From contig JAZBQD010000001.1 of the NCBI GenBank assembly GCA_036583965.1, forward strand, positions 27,562,597 through 27,626,596: a stretch of DNA of 64,000 nt, read 5' to 3'. This DNA comes from Prunella strophiata. Lineage: Eukaryota > Chordata > Aves > Passeriformes > Prunellidae. The position numbers and the translations under genes were made by a program. Shown piece after piece: positions 13,892-26,391 of this stretch (positions are counted from its first letter, which is position 1; each line of letters starts with the position of its first letter). The notes under the pieces are model-generated. The model saw only the letters and a program-made list of their open reading frames with translations, had not been told where the DNA came from and ran no database searches.

Positions 13892-13973
13892 CTTAAACAG
13901 CATGTAGCTCAAAGAGAAATTCCCTCAACATGGGAAAACATCTGACTTACCACAGCAGTTCAAAACAGAAATA

Positions 13974-13994
13974 CTGTGACATATTATGTCACAG
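13974..13994. repeat. perfect inverted repeat, 9-bp arms, 3-bp spacer
   Basis: CTGTGACAT, spacer ATT, ATGTCACAG. Both arms are exact reverse complements. The arms contain TGACAT/ATGTCA, resembling bZIP-type half sites in divergent orientation. A chance 9-bp palindrome in 64 kb is not rare, so the regulatory reading is only a possibility. Confidence 0.85.
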
Positions 13995-15383
13995 TCACCT
14001 GGTGAATATTATCAATAGCTACCACACACACTAAAAAACTCTCCAGGCAGCACAAATGATTGCACCCACAACTATGTGAGATTTGATCGACTCTTTGGGA
14101 GACCACGTTCCTGTGCAGTTGTTTGTTTCCTGGTGTTTTTCCTTGGCAATGTAAGGTCAGGAACTTCTTTTGTTTTGTTTGTGACAGCTGGTTACCTCAT
14201 TTTATATTTTCTATAAATTCTCAGGTCTTAAGCAGAAGCAATTCCTTTTGACTAGTCATGGATTTTGTTACTTTTGTCTCAGAGACCCTTCATATCACCT
14301 CCATCCTACTTGCTGTGGTCTTCAAATTGTCCTCCATGCAGTTTACACTGAGATGAAACTCAGCTTGAAAGCACCACTTGCATTTCATTTTTGTTACAGC
14401 CCCCACTTTGAAACCCAGTTTCTCAGTTGCTAAATTGTATTACTGGGCTGTTCTTTGGGCCTGTGGCACTATCTGAATAATGGTGCTTTCCATGAGCTAT
14501 GGAAACCTTATTTGTAACTTAACAATGATAACATTGTGAAAGTCAATTTCCAAGGAGAAAATCGAATCCATGACAGATGGAACTTTGTATCAGACCTTTA
14601 ATGTAAGAATAGGAGCAGCAAAACCAGCTCCCTTAGCCCCTTTCTGTGGCCATTGGCAACACATACCTGAAGGTCCATCATGTATTGCTTGAGGTCTAAG
14701 TCCATGTTTCAAGTGTAGTTGCAAATTTGAATATATTCATCCTATACCTTCACAAGCAGCTCTAAACTCCTGGTTTATGCCTAATTTCCTTGACAATGTC
14801 TCAGTTGTGAGAAAAGAGACAAAGTTGCAGTTTCATTCAACTGCTATTTTGTTTATTCCTTTTCTAAACATTATTAGAGATTTATCTTTTAAAGTTTATA
14901 AGAAAAAGGGGAAAGCATACCAATCATGAGAGAGGAGATGTTATCTCCCATTCTCATTGCCTACAGATAAACAGCAAAACATTAATACTGACAGATGTGT
15001 GATAAGGAATGAATCATCCTAGGCCACTCTCAATCATTTCCATTCTATCCTAAATCTGTGGTTCAATTCTCATAGCCTATTGTCAACACTTGCAAATTAC
15101 CTCAATTGTCCATGGGGGCAGAATGATGCACTTGGTCCTGTTCCCAGTGGGGATGGTTCCAGGTTTCATTCAGCTCACTCTTAATTGGACAGCACTCTGA
15201 ATCTCTTGTCCTAAGGCCTGGCAGGCCAGCCTGAAATAAAGGATCCAAAAGGTAGTAGGAATATTTTCCTTTTTAAATTTTTTTACTCTCTCTTCTACAG
15301 CATGTTAATTGATAGTGTGACCCAAAGCATGCAAGAATCAAGCAAAGAGACTAACTTAGCTCAGAAACATCAGTGATTTTTCA

Positions 15384-15398
15384 TCTCTCTCTCTCTCT
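15384..15398. repeat. short (TC)n tract
   Basis: Seven to eight TC units followed by TGCAG. It superficially resembles a polypyrimidine tract and acceptor (CTCTCTGCAG), but no open exon with a matching donor was seen downstream. Confidence 0.85.
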
Positions 15399-18300
15399 GC
15401 AGAAAGTAATGAATTAGATGGTTAAAACCTTTTTTCTCCTTCTGATCTTTTTAACTGGATTATCAATGTCCTCCTTTGATTTTCTCAATGGCTTATTTTA
15501 GGAGGAAGGGATACTATGAATTCTAAGGCTGCTGTCTCCTTTGAAACAGAATTTTAAAAGCTGTGATATTAGAGGGGAAAGAAAGATTCCACTGAAAAAG
15601 CAGGCAGAGTTTGTCTCAAGACCAGCAGAATAGAAAAATCAAACAGTTGTGGACATTCTTAGTTCAACTGATAAAACAAGTAGTCAGAAGTTGCTGATTT
15701 GGATAGAAAGAAGCTGGCAATTATTTAAATATCTGAAGAATAAAATCTAAAAAAGCAGACAAAAGGAAAGCAAGGAGAAAGTAGGAGAAAACACAAAAAA
15801 CCACATTGTGAAACAGCAAAAGTAAACTGAAACACTTTCCAGCATGTGTTTCTATTGAGTATCTGTACTTAGCTCATACACAAGGCTGCATCCCATTCTT
15901 AAAAGCTGTTTAGCTCAGCTATATTTGGTATGCATCATGTCAGGCAGGAATTTTAAATTTATTTGGCCAAGATTTTTCTCTGTTCTAAGCAAGGTGAAGC
16001 AAGTCTGACATTACAAAACCCATTGTGAGTAGACATAAAACAGTAGAGGGTTCAATTCTGATTGTCCCAGTTGGTATTTGCATTAAAAAAATAAACATCA
16101 CAGTTCTGCAATATTGTAAATATGAGATAAAAATTGTGACAATTAAAGCAAATACTTCAAATACAAGCTCAGAAAACTCAAATAGCTAACTATTAAAATA
16201 TAGAGAGTATTTATAACACATAAAGCCTTGCTAAAGAATATGAGGGAGGCTTAAAGATGTGCAGGTTTTCATTTCAGTTGCTCATGCTGTCACACTGAAA
16301 TGGCAAATAACAGTTGGATAACACCTGCAAAATAACCCTCTATTACACCTCTTTATGAAATGTGTTTTCTTATTGAGTATATTGAAATAAGTTACTGTGG
16401 AAACATGCACTTTTCATTTAATAATATAACTTCTTTATGGAAATAAGGTTTAGGTCAGAAAGGAGAAAGAATAAGAAAACACAAGGTATTTCATGTTTTA
16501 GCCACCTGATTAACCTCAGGACAGGATCTACAGATAGCCTGCACCAGTGTCACACTGCAGAAAAGAATTAATTTTTAAAGTTGATTGAATATTTATCTGT
16601 AAGAAAGATTCTGCTATGCAAAATTTTGCCATAAATATTTCATATAGATATTGAACTCATTTCTGAAACATACATCATAACCCCTATTTTGACACATTAG
16701 GAAACCAGCAAGTTTTTTAATTGTTAAAGTTCATGTTGGACTGCCTGCTTTTTGAACAATGGAAATTTTAAATGGAAGTAACTTGGGATCTAGTATCTTG
16801 CATATGGACTGGAGCCTTCAGCATCTTTTAATTCTGTTTTCTAAGTGTTCCAACACTGAGAAAATCAGGGCTCTAAAATTTAGGAGCATTAGTAGCCATA
16901 AGCCTGCATAAACTTAGGAGAAGATTATTATCTACACACATGGATAGGATCTAGCAAACAGTTTAACTTATCTTGCCTTCTGGCTCTCTAGGAGTTTAGA
17001 ACAGATACTTTAGTCAGAACATTTTCACTGTAGATCTTTCTTATGTATCTCTGAAGAATACTGAGGTTTATTTTATTTTCAATAGTCTTGTTGCAGGCTT
17101 ACAGAGCACATAGTAAAGATCAGAGAAATGTCACAGATCACATCACAAGTACACACAGACCCCCCAAATAAAATCAAGATTCAAAATAAACAAACATTGT
17201 CTTTAAAGGACATAGATGAGATTTTAAAAACATTTCAGAGATCGATTTTAACATTTTCAAGTGAATTATACATCTGCTGAAATTTTCAACTATGCTAATA
17301 TACAGAGAATTTGCTACATAGACAATTTAATAATTATTGCTCTACTTAATGGTTTTAGAAAGTGACTTCAGAGCTGTGGCCCCAGTGAAAGCAAGTGAAA
17401 TTGAGGTTCTAAGCATGTGAACTAGAAATTCATTGTGCTCTTTTGAATGTGTTCATTCTCATGCTATCTTTCATGTTATATGGAATAGAAAGAAAATCTG
17501 GATCCATCAGTAATGTGAAAGCATCTAATCAACTCCCTTCACATTAATTAATCATTGCTTCCTGAAGCTAAGCATATGTTCTGTCTAGATTAGGGCCCTC
17601 ACATCAATCCCCCCAAAAATTTAAGGATTCTCTCTATAGTGGCAGTATAGGCTCTTTGCAATCAGTTTTAATTACTATCAAACATCTGCCTCCTCAAACA
17701 CCTACACATTGTTTTCAAAATCATTCCTATATTTTGTTGGTTTGTGCCTGTTCAGAGTCATCTACACAGGTTCTGTACATATGGTGCATGTTTCATTTAC
17801 AGCAAGCAAAGTAAAACTCTTTCTAGATTTAAACATTATTGTTAAAAGATTTCAGTCTCACAACAGCAAGAAATGTTAAAAGTGTTTGATTCTCTACCAG
17901 AAAATGGATAAAGCATTGCCTGGTAGGACTCTTGCATTAATCTGTAATCTCAAGGAAGAATTTAGTAGAGGTGGATTCACTTTCTGTTCATGTGAATAAC
18001 CAAAAAAACCCCAGGCTTCATTTACATTCAGAAGATGGTCAGTATCTTCTTGACCTAAAATGCAGACAGCTGGAATGATGCAAGATGATTCTTTTCCCTT
18101 TCTTCATCATCATAACAAATTGGTAGCTATTGTCACTGGCAATTTCTTTACACTCAAGTTCTGCTTTGATTTAGAGCCTTGAAAATATTGCAGTCATCCT
18201 AAAAATTGTTCTGAAAGCTGCCAAATATCACTTCTTTCTAAGTTTAGAATATGCCCTGGTACAATCAAAAGAAAAAACATTTCAAAACTCATAAAAATTG

Positions 18301-21300
18301 GCCTGTTAGGAGCAGGGCATGTTTTCTGCACATACAGACTGTTGACTCTGAGGGAATTACAGAGGAGATCATACCTCAACACCAAATGTGCCTCTGAAAC
18401 CTGAATATGGAATACAGAGAGGAATCTCAGTCCAGGCACCATGTATCAATTACAGCTAGGAGGCCCCCAGAGAACCACATTACCTCCCATTAATTAGGAA
18501 GTATTAGCCCTAATCTCCTCTAGTGTGAGAAAATTGTTGTACATTGCTAATAGGCCCTAAAGGGGTGGTTCATTCTTTGCTCCTCCACTGTTTGGAGTTT
18601 CCAAGCCAAAACAGTGTAAAGCTACAGAATCTCACCTCATCCAGTGCTGCCTCCTGGCTGAAAAGAATCCCAGTTAAGCCACAGATGGTGTTTGTAGAAG
18701 GAGACTTCAAGAAAAAGCTTTGCAGAGAAAATAAACACACAGCAATAAACCATAGAGCCATGTTATTTATCCTCAGGATGCTATCAGCTTCTACTCAAAT
18801 GATTGATTCATGCTGAATCTGTAATTTCATTCCTTTGCTGAATGGATTCATAATGCTTTTTTTTAATTTCAGCTAATAACTATCATACTTTGGCTTTTTC
18901 TAATATCCTTTTTTGTTTTTTTTAAACTAAGTCTTAGCTGCTGGTTTTGGTTTTGTTTAATGAAAAACTGTGACTGGGGGCAGATTCTAAAAAATGAACT
19001 GACTTTAGAGTTTAAAGGAAAACCCACTAAAAATAGTAAATCTCAAAAGCCTCAAATATTTTTAAAAACTGGTAGTGTGAATCTTCTCTTTAGCAGATGA
19101 ATCTCAAGAAATAAAAATTAAGTGAGCAGACATAATCATTTCTTGGCAAGTTTTTTCACCCACATGTATCAAGAGAGACCTACTGAAAAAACACATTCCT
19201 CATTTGATTGATTTCTGCTCAAAAACTGTTTTAATACAGAGTTGCAGAGAAATGGAGGGGAAAAAATGCTCAGTCAATCTAGCAGAGGTCATGGATGAAT
19301 GCATGCCAATAATTTAATACATAATGCAAATAGTAAATAAAGAAGCACAGCTCAGAGAACATGAAGGCTTCCTACTTGCAGTCAAATGTCACCTGCTTTC
19401 TTGCAGAACAGCTGAGCAACTGTGGAAGAAAGTATTTTGCAAAATGATTGCTGTTTATGCTGATGAAAATTGGAAACCATTAGCTGTTGCTTTCTAGCTT
19501 CCACATGCAGTCACCAACAAATAAGAAGCAAACTGACAGCCAATATTAGTTAAAAATACTAGTGAATGATATTGCTCTAAAAAATGAAATGACCACACAA
19601 GCCACAACCAGCCAGACCAGCTGGATTCATCTGAGCTCCCCAAAGTGAGTACTACTGCACATTCTGTGTGAAAGGAGATAAATACAGCTAGGGAAATAAG
19701 GGGATTCATAGCTGAGATGTGATTAGATTTTGCCAGGCAACAAATACACCAAATGCCTTAGGACTGAGAGAAGGAAAAAAAAATAGAAATACATGGGAGA
19801 TGGTTTCTTAGCACATGCAGTGCACAGTAAGCAACCATTAATAGAGTTGTGTTCTGTGAATAGTGGACAAACTATTTTGATTTTGCTCACATTATTTCAA
19901 GAGCATCTTAGCAACAGTAAAATCCACCTGAGACACTGGTTAAGTTTAAACATAAGTTTAAGTACCTGACTATTTCTATGGACTGTGATGTCCTTATACA
20001 GTTATGAAGGCTGGTGCAGAATCTACTCTGAGAATGCCACTCTTCCAGAATAGCTCAAAGAGAAGGAAGAAAAGTGTTTTGGTAAGCAGTTGTTTTCTTT
20101 ATTAGAATTTTCCTAGAAAGAAGCTAGTACTTAGAGTGGGTTAATACTCAGATGAGAATTACTATGCACATTCTTCCATTTATTGAGATAGTATTTTAAT
20201 TTGATTTTAATGACTATAAAGTGCTCCAAGACATTTGCAGGAATATTGCTATATAGTGGCTGATTACATTATGAATTTTTAGTATGTCACTTTTAGTACA
20301 GAAGAGTCAGAGAAGCGCAGGTACTAGCAAACTGAATTTTTCTAGCAACAAAGTGGCCATAAGGCAATGCTAATACTCTGTGCAACCCTGAATCCTTCTC
20401 CCTTGTATTTGCACAATGGTTTTACATTCTTTAGTGCTATGTTCTGTGCCTTAGGTTTACACCTGGAACTGCATAAGTACCTCCTTATTGTATGAATTAT
20501 TTTTGAAGAAGATATTTGACATAGAAACTTCTGCTCTTGAAGGCAAGAGGCTGGAGTTCTGACATTAACTCCCTAAAAGCATAAAAACCTGTCATAGACC
20601 ACTGCTTCTCATAGCTGACTACCAACATTGCATAAACTGGACATCTATTTAGCAGTTCAAGCTGTAAGATTACTCTTCTGAGTGCCCACCATAATAAATC
20701 TACTCAATGTATGTAAGTTAGCAACTGCATGGGTGTTTTAACCTGAAGGGAAGGTGGTAGCAGTCTGCTAGGCTCTTATACTTGAAGAATTTAATATTGC
20801 TTTATGTCACTGTTGGCATATGGCTAAAACAAACAGGCTTTAAAAATTCACTTATTCATACTTTAGCCTAAAATCAGTTTATTGACATCAAGTGAATAAT
20901 GGAAGTGAGGAAATGGCTTTGCCTGTACAGAACTGGTGGAGACTGTGGCAACACAATTTACTATAATCTTCACCCCACACCTCTCACTAACTGCTTTCCT
21001 ATCACTATCCAGCCTTTCCTACTACAAGGTAAAAGCATACATGAAATGAGTCTCCACATAGAAGGTCCCTGTAACAGGAATGCAGGAATTCCAGGTCACC
21101 AGCAGAGATGAACACAATGTCCCATCCACTTTGGTTACACTGATTTATGACAGATGAGGCTCTGGTCTTTACATAACCTGTCATCTCAGTGCTTGTGGCT
21201 CTCACAGGCACAGGAACCTAAACATCACAACTACATGGTCAGTATTGAGAGACAATCAAAGTAAAAAATCAAAGAGATTTCTTATTTGCTCCTGTATGGT

Positions 21301-22310
21301 CTGTTAATCAAATATGGAAAAGCCCAGACTAGAGCCTTTCAGCAACAGTTGCTTTTTAAAGAATGATATAAATTTTCCAGCTATCCAAACATACTACATG
21401 TGTATCATTTTCATTAAGTGCCCTGCAGACTTGGGAGTATCATGCTTCACACTGTTGTTCTTGCCTGGTACAGTGCTATAAACTGTTATCATATTTTAGC
21501 CCAGCCAGTCATAGTCTAACATATCTCTCCATCATTGACTCTGCTGATAACTGCCTGGAAGGATGCCAGGGGACAGATTAATATCTGTTCTTAATATCAC
21601 CACTCCAAATAAAAACAACTTTCTTCCTGTATTTCACATGAGACAAGGGAGACTGTTGACAGGTATTTCTTTCTCTTATTTATGCCAAAATTCTTGTTAC
21701 TGGGATATCCAGAGGACAATTCCCACAATGTAAAGTTGTGTAGCTCTTCAAAACACCAATGAAAATGATCACTTTGATTCAATTTGAAGTGCTACATTAA
21801 TTACACACATGACCCCATTGTACTGTCTTGTGTTTCAGGCTGTTTTGACATCAGCTAAGATATCCTTACCTATAAATTTATTAAGATCCTAATTATTTCT
21901 TACAATCAGAGGGAAAATAGTCACCTTGACACCTATTTGTAGCAGAGAATACATAAATGTATATACATAGGCACGTGTGTACTGTGTCCACACAGGTGCA
22001 AGTGCAAGCACAAGAATACATATCATTCATTTGATATCTTGTAATTTTTATTAGAGAAAGCCATTGTCTACTGATAACATTCATGTAGAATTCTGGTTGG
22101 TTGATTTAATTTCATGTAAGAATTCACAAGCATCTCTCCACAGAGATTACTGGGTATGCAGGAGGGTGGTGTACAACCCACTGTGCAACTGTGACTGGCT
22201 CCTGGGCAAGAACATTCCCATCACACTCTAACCCAGACTAAGCAGATATTGTCAACATACTCTCAGTAAGGATTAATAGCCCTTATTTTCTCCCCTCAAC
22301 ATGGAAAACT

Positions 22311-22425
22311 GCATTTTACCTACTTAGTGGAAGAAAAACTGAGGCATAAGGGATGTGAGGATTTGCCTAAGCTTAGCCCCCTGTGCAGTGCCTACATGTG
22401 AGGCAGAGTGGGTTGGAGTTCCTGC
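22311..22425 (-). mobile_element. MIR/CORE-SINE-like fragment
   Basis: On the plus strand the order of words matches the reverse complement of the tRNA-derived MIR family. CATTTTAC is followed by an AAAACTGAGGCA block, then a TTTGCCTAAG block, TGTGCAG, and GGCAGAGTGGGTTGGAGTTC. These correspond to the MIR blocks CATTTTACAG, GAAACTGAGGCACAG, CTTGCCCAAGGTCA, CACACAGC and GGCAGAGCCGGGATTCGAA. Spacing between blocks is also as expected. The copy is old, diverged and truncated. The family is assigned from memory of its consensus; a RepeatMasker or Dfam profile search would decide. Confidence 0.6.
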
Positions 22426-23092
22426 CAATTTAGCCCCTAATTACCATAGTAATTAAATAAAACTGGATTCTTGTGAAGCTGAAACTGGAGGGAGTGATAT
22501 ATTATTCTCTTTTTCAAACAGTACCTGTGGTTTATATTGGCATGCTTCAGTATGAGCACTCCATGTCTCCCTACACAAATAGGGCTTCCCCCTGAAGAGA
22601 ACCCACCTTATTTTGGTGGTTTATATATCAGGAGATGGCTCCTTGTTTGTGTTCTAATCATGGTTTGATTGACTGGTTCAACTACTGGAAAAATCTTATA
22701 ATTTGTATCCCTACTGTTTCCCTTCCCTTGTTGGGAAATCTTATTATATCTAAGCAATCATATGTTGGTGGTTGTTCTTTTCCCCTCCTTAAGCAAAACA
22801 CCTATGCCATGTGTTCAATTTTTGTTTTCCTCTGTTGTCTGTACATCACAAAAAATCAAATTTCACCATGAAGTAGAGCATATCATTCATTCAACTGAGA
22901 TAAGAATAGACACAGAATCATTGGCATACAGCATAAAATGATACACATTGACTCATATTTCAATATGCGATTAATTTAAATCAGAGTTTATAGTTTTTCA
23001 CAGTGAAGGTTTGTCCAATTATTCAAAACTGCCCAACTCACACTATATTGACAAAGTAGTTTGTGAGATTTCAATTAAGTGACTTAGGTTTT

Positions 23093-23194
23093 AAAGGAAT
23101 CCTAAGCAATACCTTTTTAACAATTCTGAAATTGGCTTCAGCAAAAGGAATCCTAAGCAATACCTTTTTAACAATTCTGAAATTCGCTTCAGCA
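23093..23194. repeat. tandem duplication, 51-bp unit, 2 copies
   Basis: The unit starts AAAGGAATCCTAAGC and ends GCTTCAGCAAA. Copies are 23093-23143 and 23144-23194. I see one difference (TTGGCTTC in copy 1, TTCGCTTC in copy 2), so the copies are about 98% identical. The second copy has a CpG at the variable site. The neighbouring sequence is single-copy. Confidence 0.96.
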
Positions 23195-24119
23195 AAAGAA
23201 CTTCAAACTTCAAGCCTGATTTTTTTTTCTTTATTTTAAATTATCTAAACTTGTGGAATAAAACCTAGATGGCTTGACTAAACTTACATAAAGTTCTTAA
23301 GATAAAAAAAGACACAACGTTCTGATCTAACATCCATTCTTGTCAGAAGATGGTAGCAGCAGTATCCAGCCCCATTGTTCCATGACTTAGATGGCACCAC
23401 TGATTTAAGTAATATTTTCCTACATCTCCACTCTGTAAGATGGGTGCACACATACCAAGGGCATTTGGACTGCAGGTTACAACTGCTCCCTGACTTCTTA
23501 TTCCTATAAAAATGACACCACTGCTGCCATTCTCCCACTGCTCTACAAGCCAGCAAGCCCTCTGAGGTGAGAAGGGATGATTAAACTTTTCCTTTCAATT
23601 TTTAATTAGAAGCATATTCAGTGAAAATTTGGTAACTGTTTTATATTTCACTGAGCTTTGAGTCCTTAAAATTTGTTGAATATACATCTAAAGTCCAGGA
23701 CCATTTGCACAGCATGATCCACACCACTGTTGTATTTAGGTAATCATCCAAGTGGGCTTTGCACTTGGAACCATACTTTCACAATTTTTATTTTCAGAAG
23801 ACAAAGAGCTTACTAATGTTTTATCTCTCAAGATGATAGATCTTAGTTTTCCCACAGGGAATTACGATAACTCTCTAAGAACAAAGCAAACTGAACTAAT
23901 TCTGAGAATTTCAGTTTCTACCTCTTCACCATCCTCCAACAGAAGTTAGCAGATTGAAGAGGTGTGATACATCAAGCTAGGGGCACATTAATTCTCTGCA
24001 TGAGATTTACCTAGCAGGGTGCAGCATCCTCAGACTGAACAACCTGCTCTGCTAAGAATGATTTAACTGAGCTCTGTGTTCACAATGTGCCTGGAAAGAA
24101 GACAAGCCTTTCTGAGGTG

Positions 24120-24139
24120 AAAAAAAGAAAAAAAAAAAA
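24120..24139. repeat. A-rich tract
   Basis: A7-G-A12 run. No recognisable retroposon body lies upstream, so it is called simple sequence only. Confidence 0.85.
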
Positions 24140-26369
24140 CTGTTTCACATCACCAACTGCATTATTCTCACAGGTCCTGTAGAAGAGGGACAAAATCAAC
24201 CTATTCAGGTTTTCTTAACAGCAAAATACCTACAAGCTGAATAGAAAGACAAAACCCCAAACCCCCAGAAAGACAGATAAGCCATGCAGGAGAGTTACAA
24301 AGGGAAAGATGAAAATACTGCACATTAAGGTAAAAATGCAGGTTTTATAAATTGAGTGTCTAACTCCACAGAAACATTTTCTGAGTCATTGTATTTGATT
24401 TGAATTTTTATCTAGAAAGCAAGCTTTGACTAATAGAGCTAATTTCTTTTCTTGTATAGTCTGAGGTCAGGAACTAACTCACCTTCAGACTACTTTGAGC
24501 CTGATTGACTGAGCAGCAATCAATCCTACCCAGCTCTTGATTTTCCATTTCAGTGCTGGATTCTGGATCATACAAACCAACATTAGTTTGCCTGATGCAA
24601 TTCTTGCCAGGTGGCAAAAAAAATCCCTTTTTCTAGATCAAACTCAGAATTCAGAAACAGATTTTATGCTAGCATTTGTTGGATTCTTTTTTCTGTATAT
24701 TTTTTTCTTTTTGTATTCTAGTTTTTGCACAGTACCTAATCTCTTATACTATCAGGGTTCTGTGGCTGAAATTGTGAAGAGCATTATACCCATTGCACTC
24801 AAATGAGACCACTGGTTGTTTCTGTGAAATATTCTATCACTGACAGTCATCCATGTCCTCAGCTCCTTCAAAGAAATGGCCACAAAATCCTAATTCCTTG
24901 GAGAATCAGTAATTTATATCATTCCAGTCTTATTGGGGGTGGGGATGGTGTATTTCTGTTTTGGTTTTCTCTGAAAACATCACAAGTTCATATATATATT
25001 AAAAATAAAATAAAGCAGAAATAAAGTGATAGACTCTATACTCAGTTTGTACTCAGACAAGGAGATAAAGTGAGAAATGTTTTTACTATGGCATATCCAT
25101 ATTTAAACCACTGATATTTTGATTTACTTTTTTAAATTTGGTAATAGATATTCACTCTAATCTAAAATACACGCTATCTGAAAGCATCCAGAATGTAAAA
25201 CATATCCTCTAATTTTGGTAATGACAGTAGTGTTAGACAAAAATTGAGGAGTAGATGTACTCATGCTTTCTAGAAATGAGGAGTTTGTCTCAAGCCCAAC
25301 CAGGCTGACTAGAATATGTTTTATATAGTGTTAGGGATAATCACTGTGGGGATTTTGTGAACTGGCCCCAGGAACTAAGCCTGAGACTGTTCATCTGTGA
25401 TGTGCAGCTATGCCAGATAATCCAACCTATATCAAAAGCTGCTGTAGATACTGGTGGCTTTCCTCTCATTTATTATTTTATTATTTTCGTAATGCAATAA
25501 TTCAGCTACCCATCAGCCCATTAACAAGAGGTTAATATAAATTCTCTCAGCAACTCCTGTACCACAACAGGTCTGCTGATTAGCTTCTCTGTCCCCTTTA
25601 TCCATGCTCACACACCCTTGAGTGGAGCAGGAGTCAGGAGTTAGACCTTGGCCAGGACACACAATTTAAGAAGCACAGGTCTATGTCTGTATCTGTAACA
25701 TAACAACGAAAGACTCCACGATGCCTGTGGCAGGGATGAAATTTGTTAACAAGCATGCTGCTGTCTCAGTCTTCATCTTCCCTGGCCAAGTACTCTAAAC
25801 CAATTATTTATCCTCCATTACATCTGGCAGCATTTGGGGAGGAGTCTCAAATACAGAACGACTGGCTCAGGATACATGGACAGTTTTTGTACTTTATTAT
25901 GCTTCACCCCTTCATTAATTCCATCCTAAGGCTGATTAAACATATGTGCTAATGTGGATTTTCCCAGATAATATATTGCTTGTCATTTTACTTTCCCTGC
26001 TGCCACATGGAATGTCTGACTCATGTGTTCTGGGGAACCTCCCAGTTAATTTTCCTAATGCTGTAGTGTGTATTAGCCCTCATTTTTTCACTTTCTCTTT
26101 ATCAGTGGACAGAATAAGCATAATAAAGTCTTTATAGAGGACTGCATCAAATGTAAATCACATGTAACTGCTCTACAGGGAAAATGTAATATTATAGTAT
26201 TATGTTTTGAAAAGAGTGAATGAATTGATTTTTTGAAATATGTTTACAAGTAATTAGTAAAGGTGAAAATAAATACAGTTCAGGTGTTTCCTTATTCACC
26301 ATTGTCTCTGATTTATATAATTCAACTGAAAACAGAACCGATACACTTGACACTTATCTGTACTCCAAC

Positions 26370-26391
26370 TATATATATATATATATATATT
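26370..26391. repeat. (TA)n microsatellite
   Basis: About ten pure AT dinucleotides, followed by TTAGATAGG. Likely length-variable simple sequence. Confidence 0.95.

Larger units (their letters stand above)
13892..22310. other. AT-rich non-coding DNA
   Basis: More than 8 kb with no recognisable coding exon, RNA gene or mobile element. Open frames are 61-90 codons, on both strands, with no conserved motif. Apart from the inverted repeat at 13974 and a CT tract at 15384, I see nothing structured. Confidence 0.55.

Noticed and set aside
22911..22960. CACAGAATCATTGG stretch recalling the 3' end of CR1 LINEs
   Set aside because: Only a short word matches; the adjacent conserved GGTTGGAAGGGACC-type block is missing.
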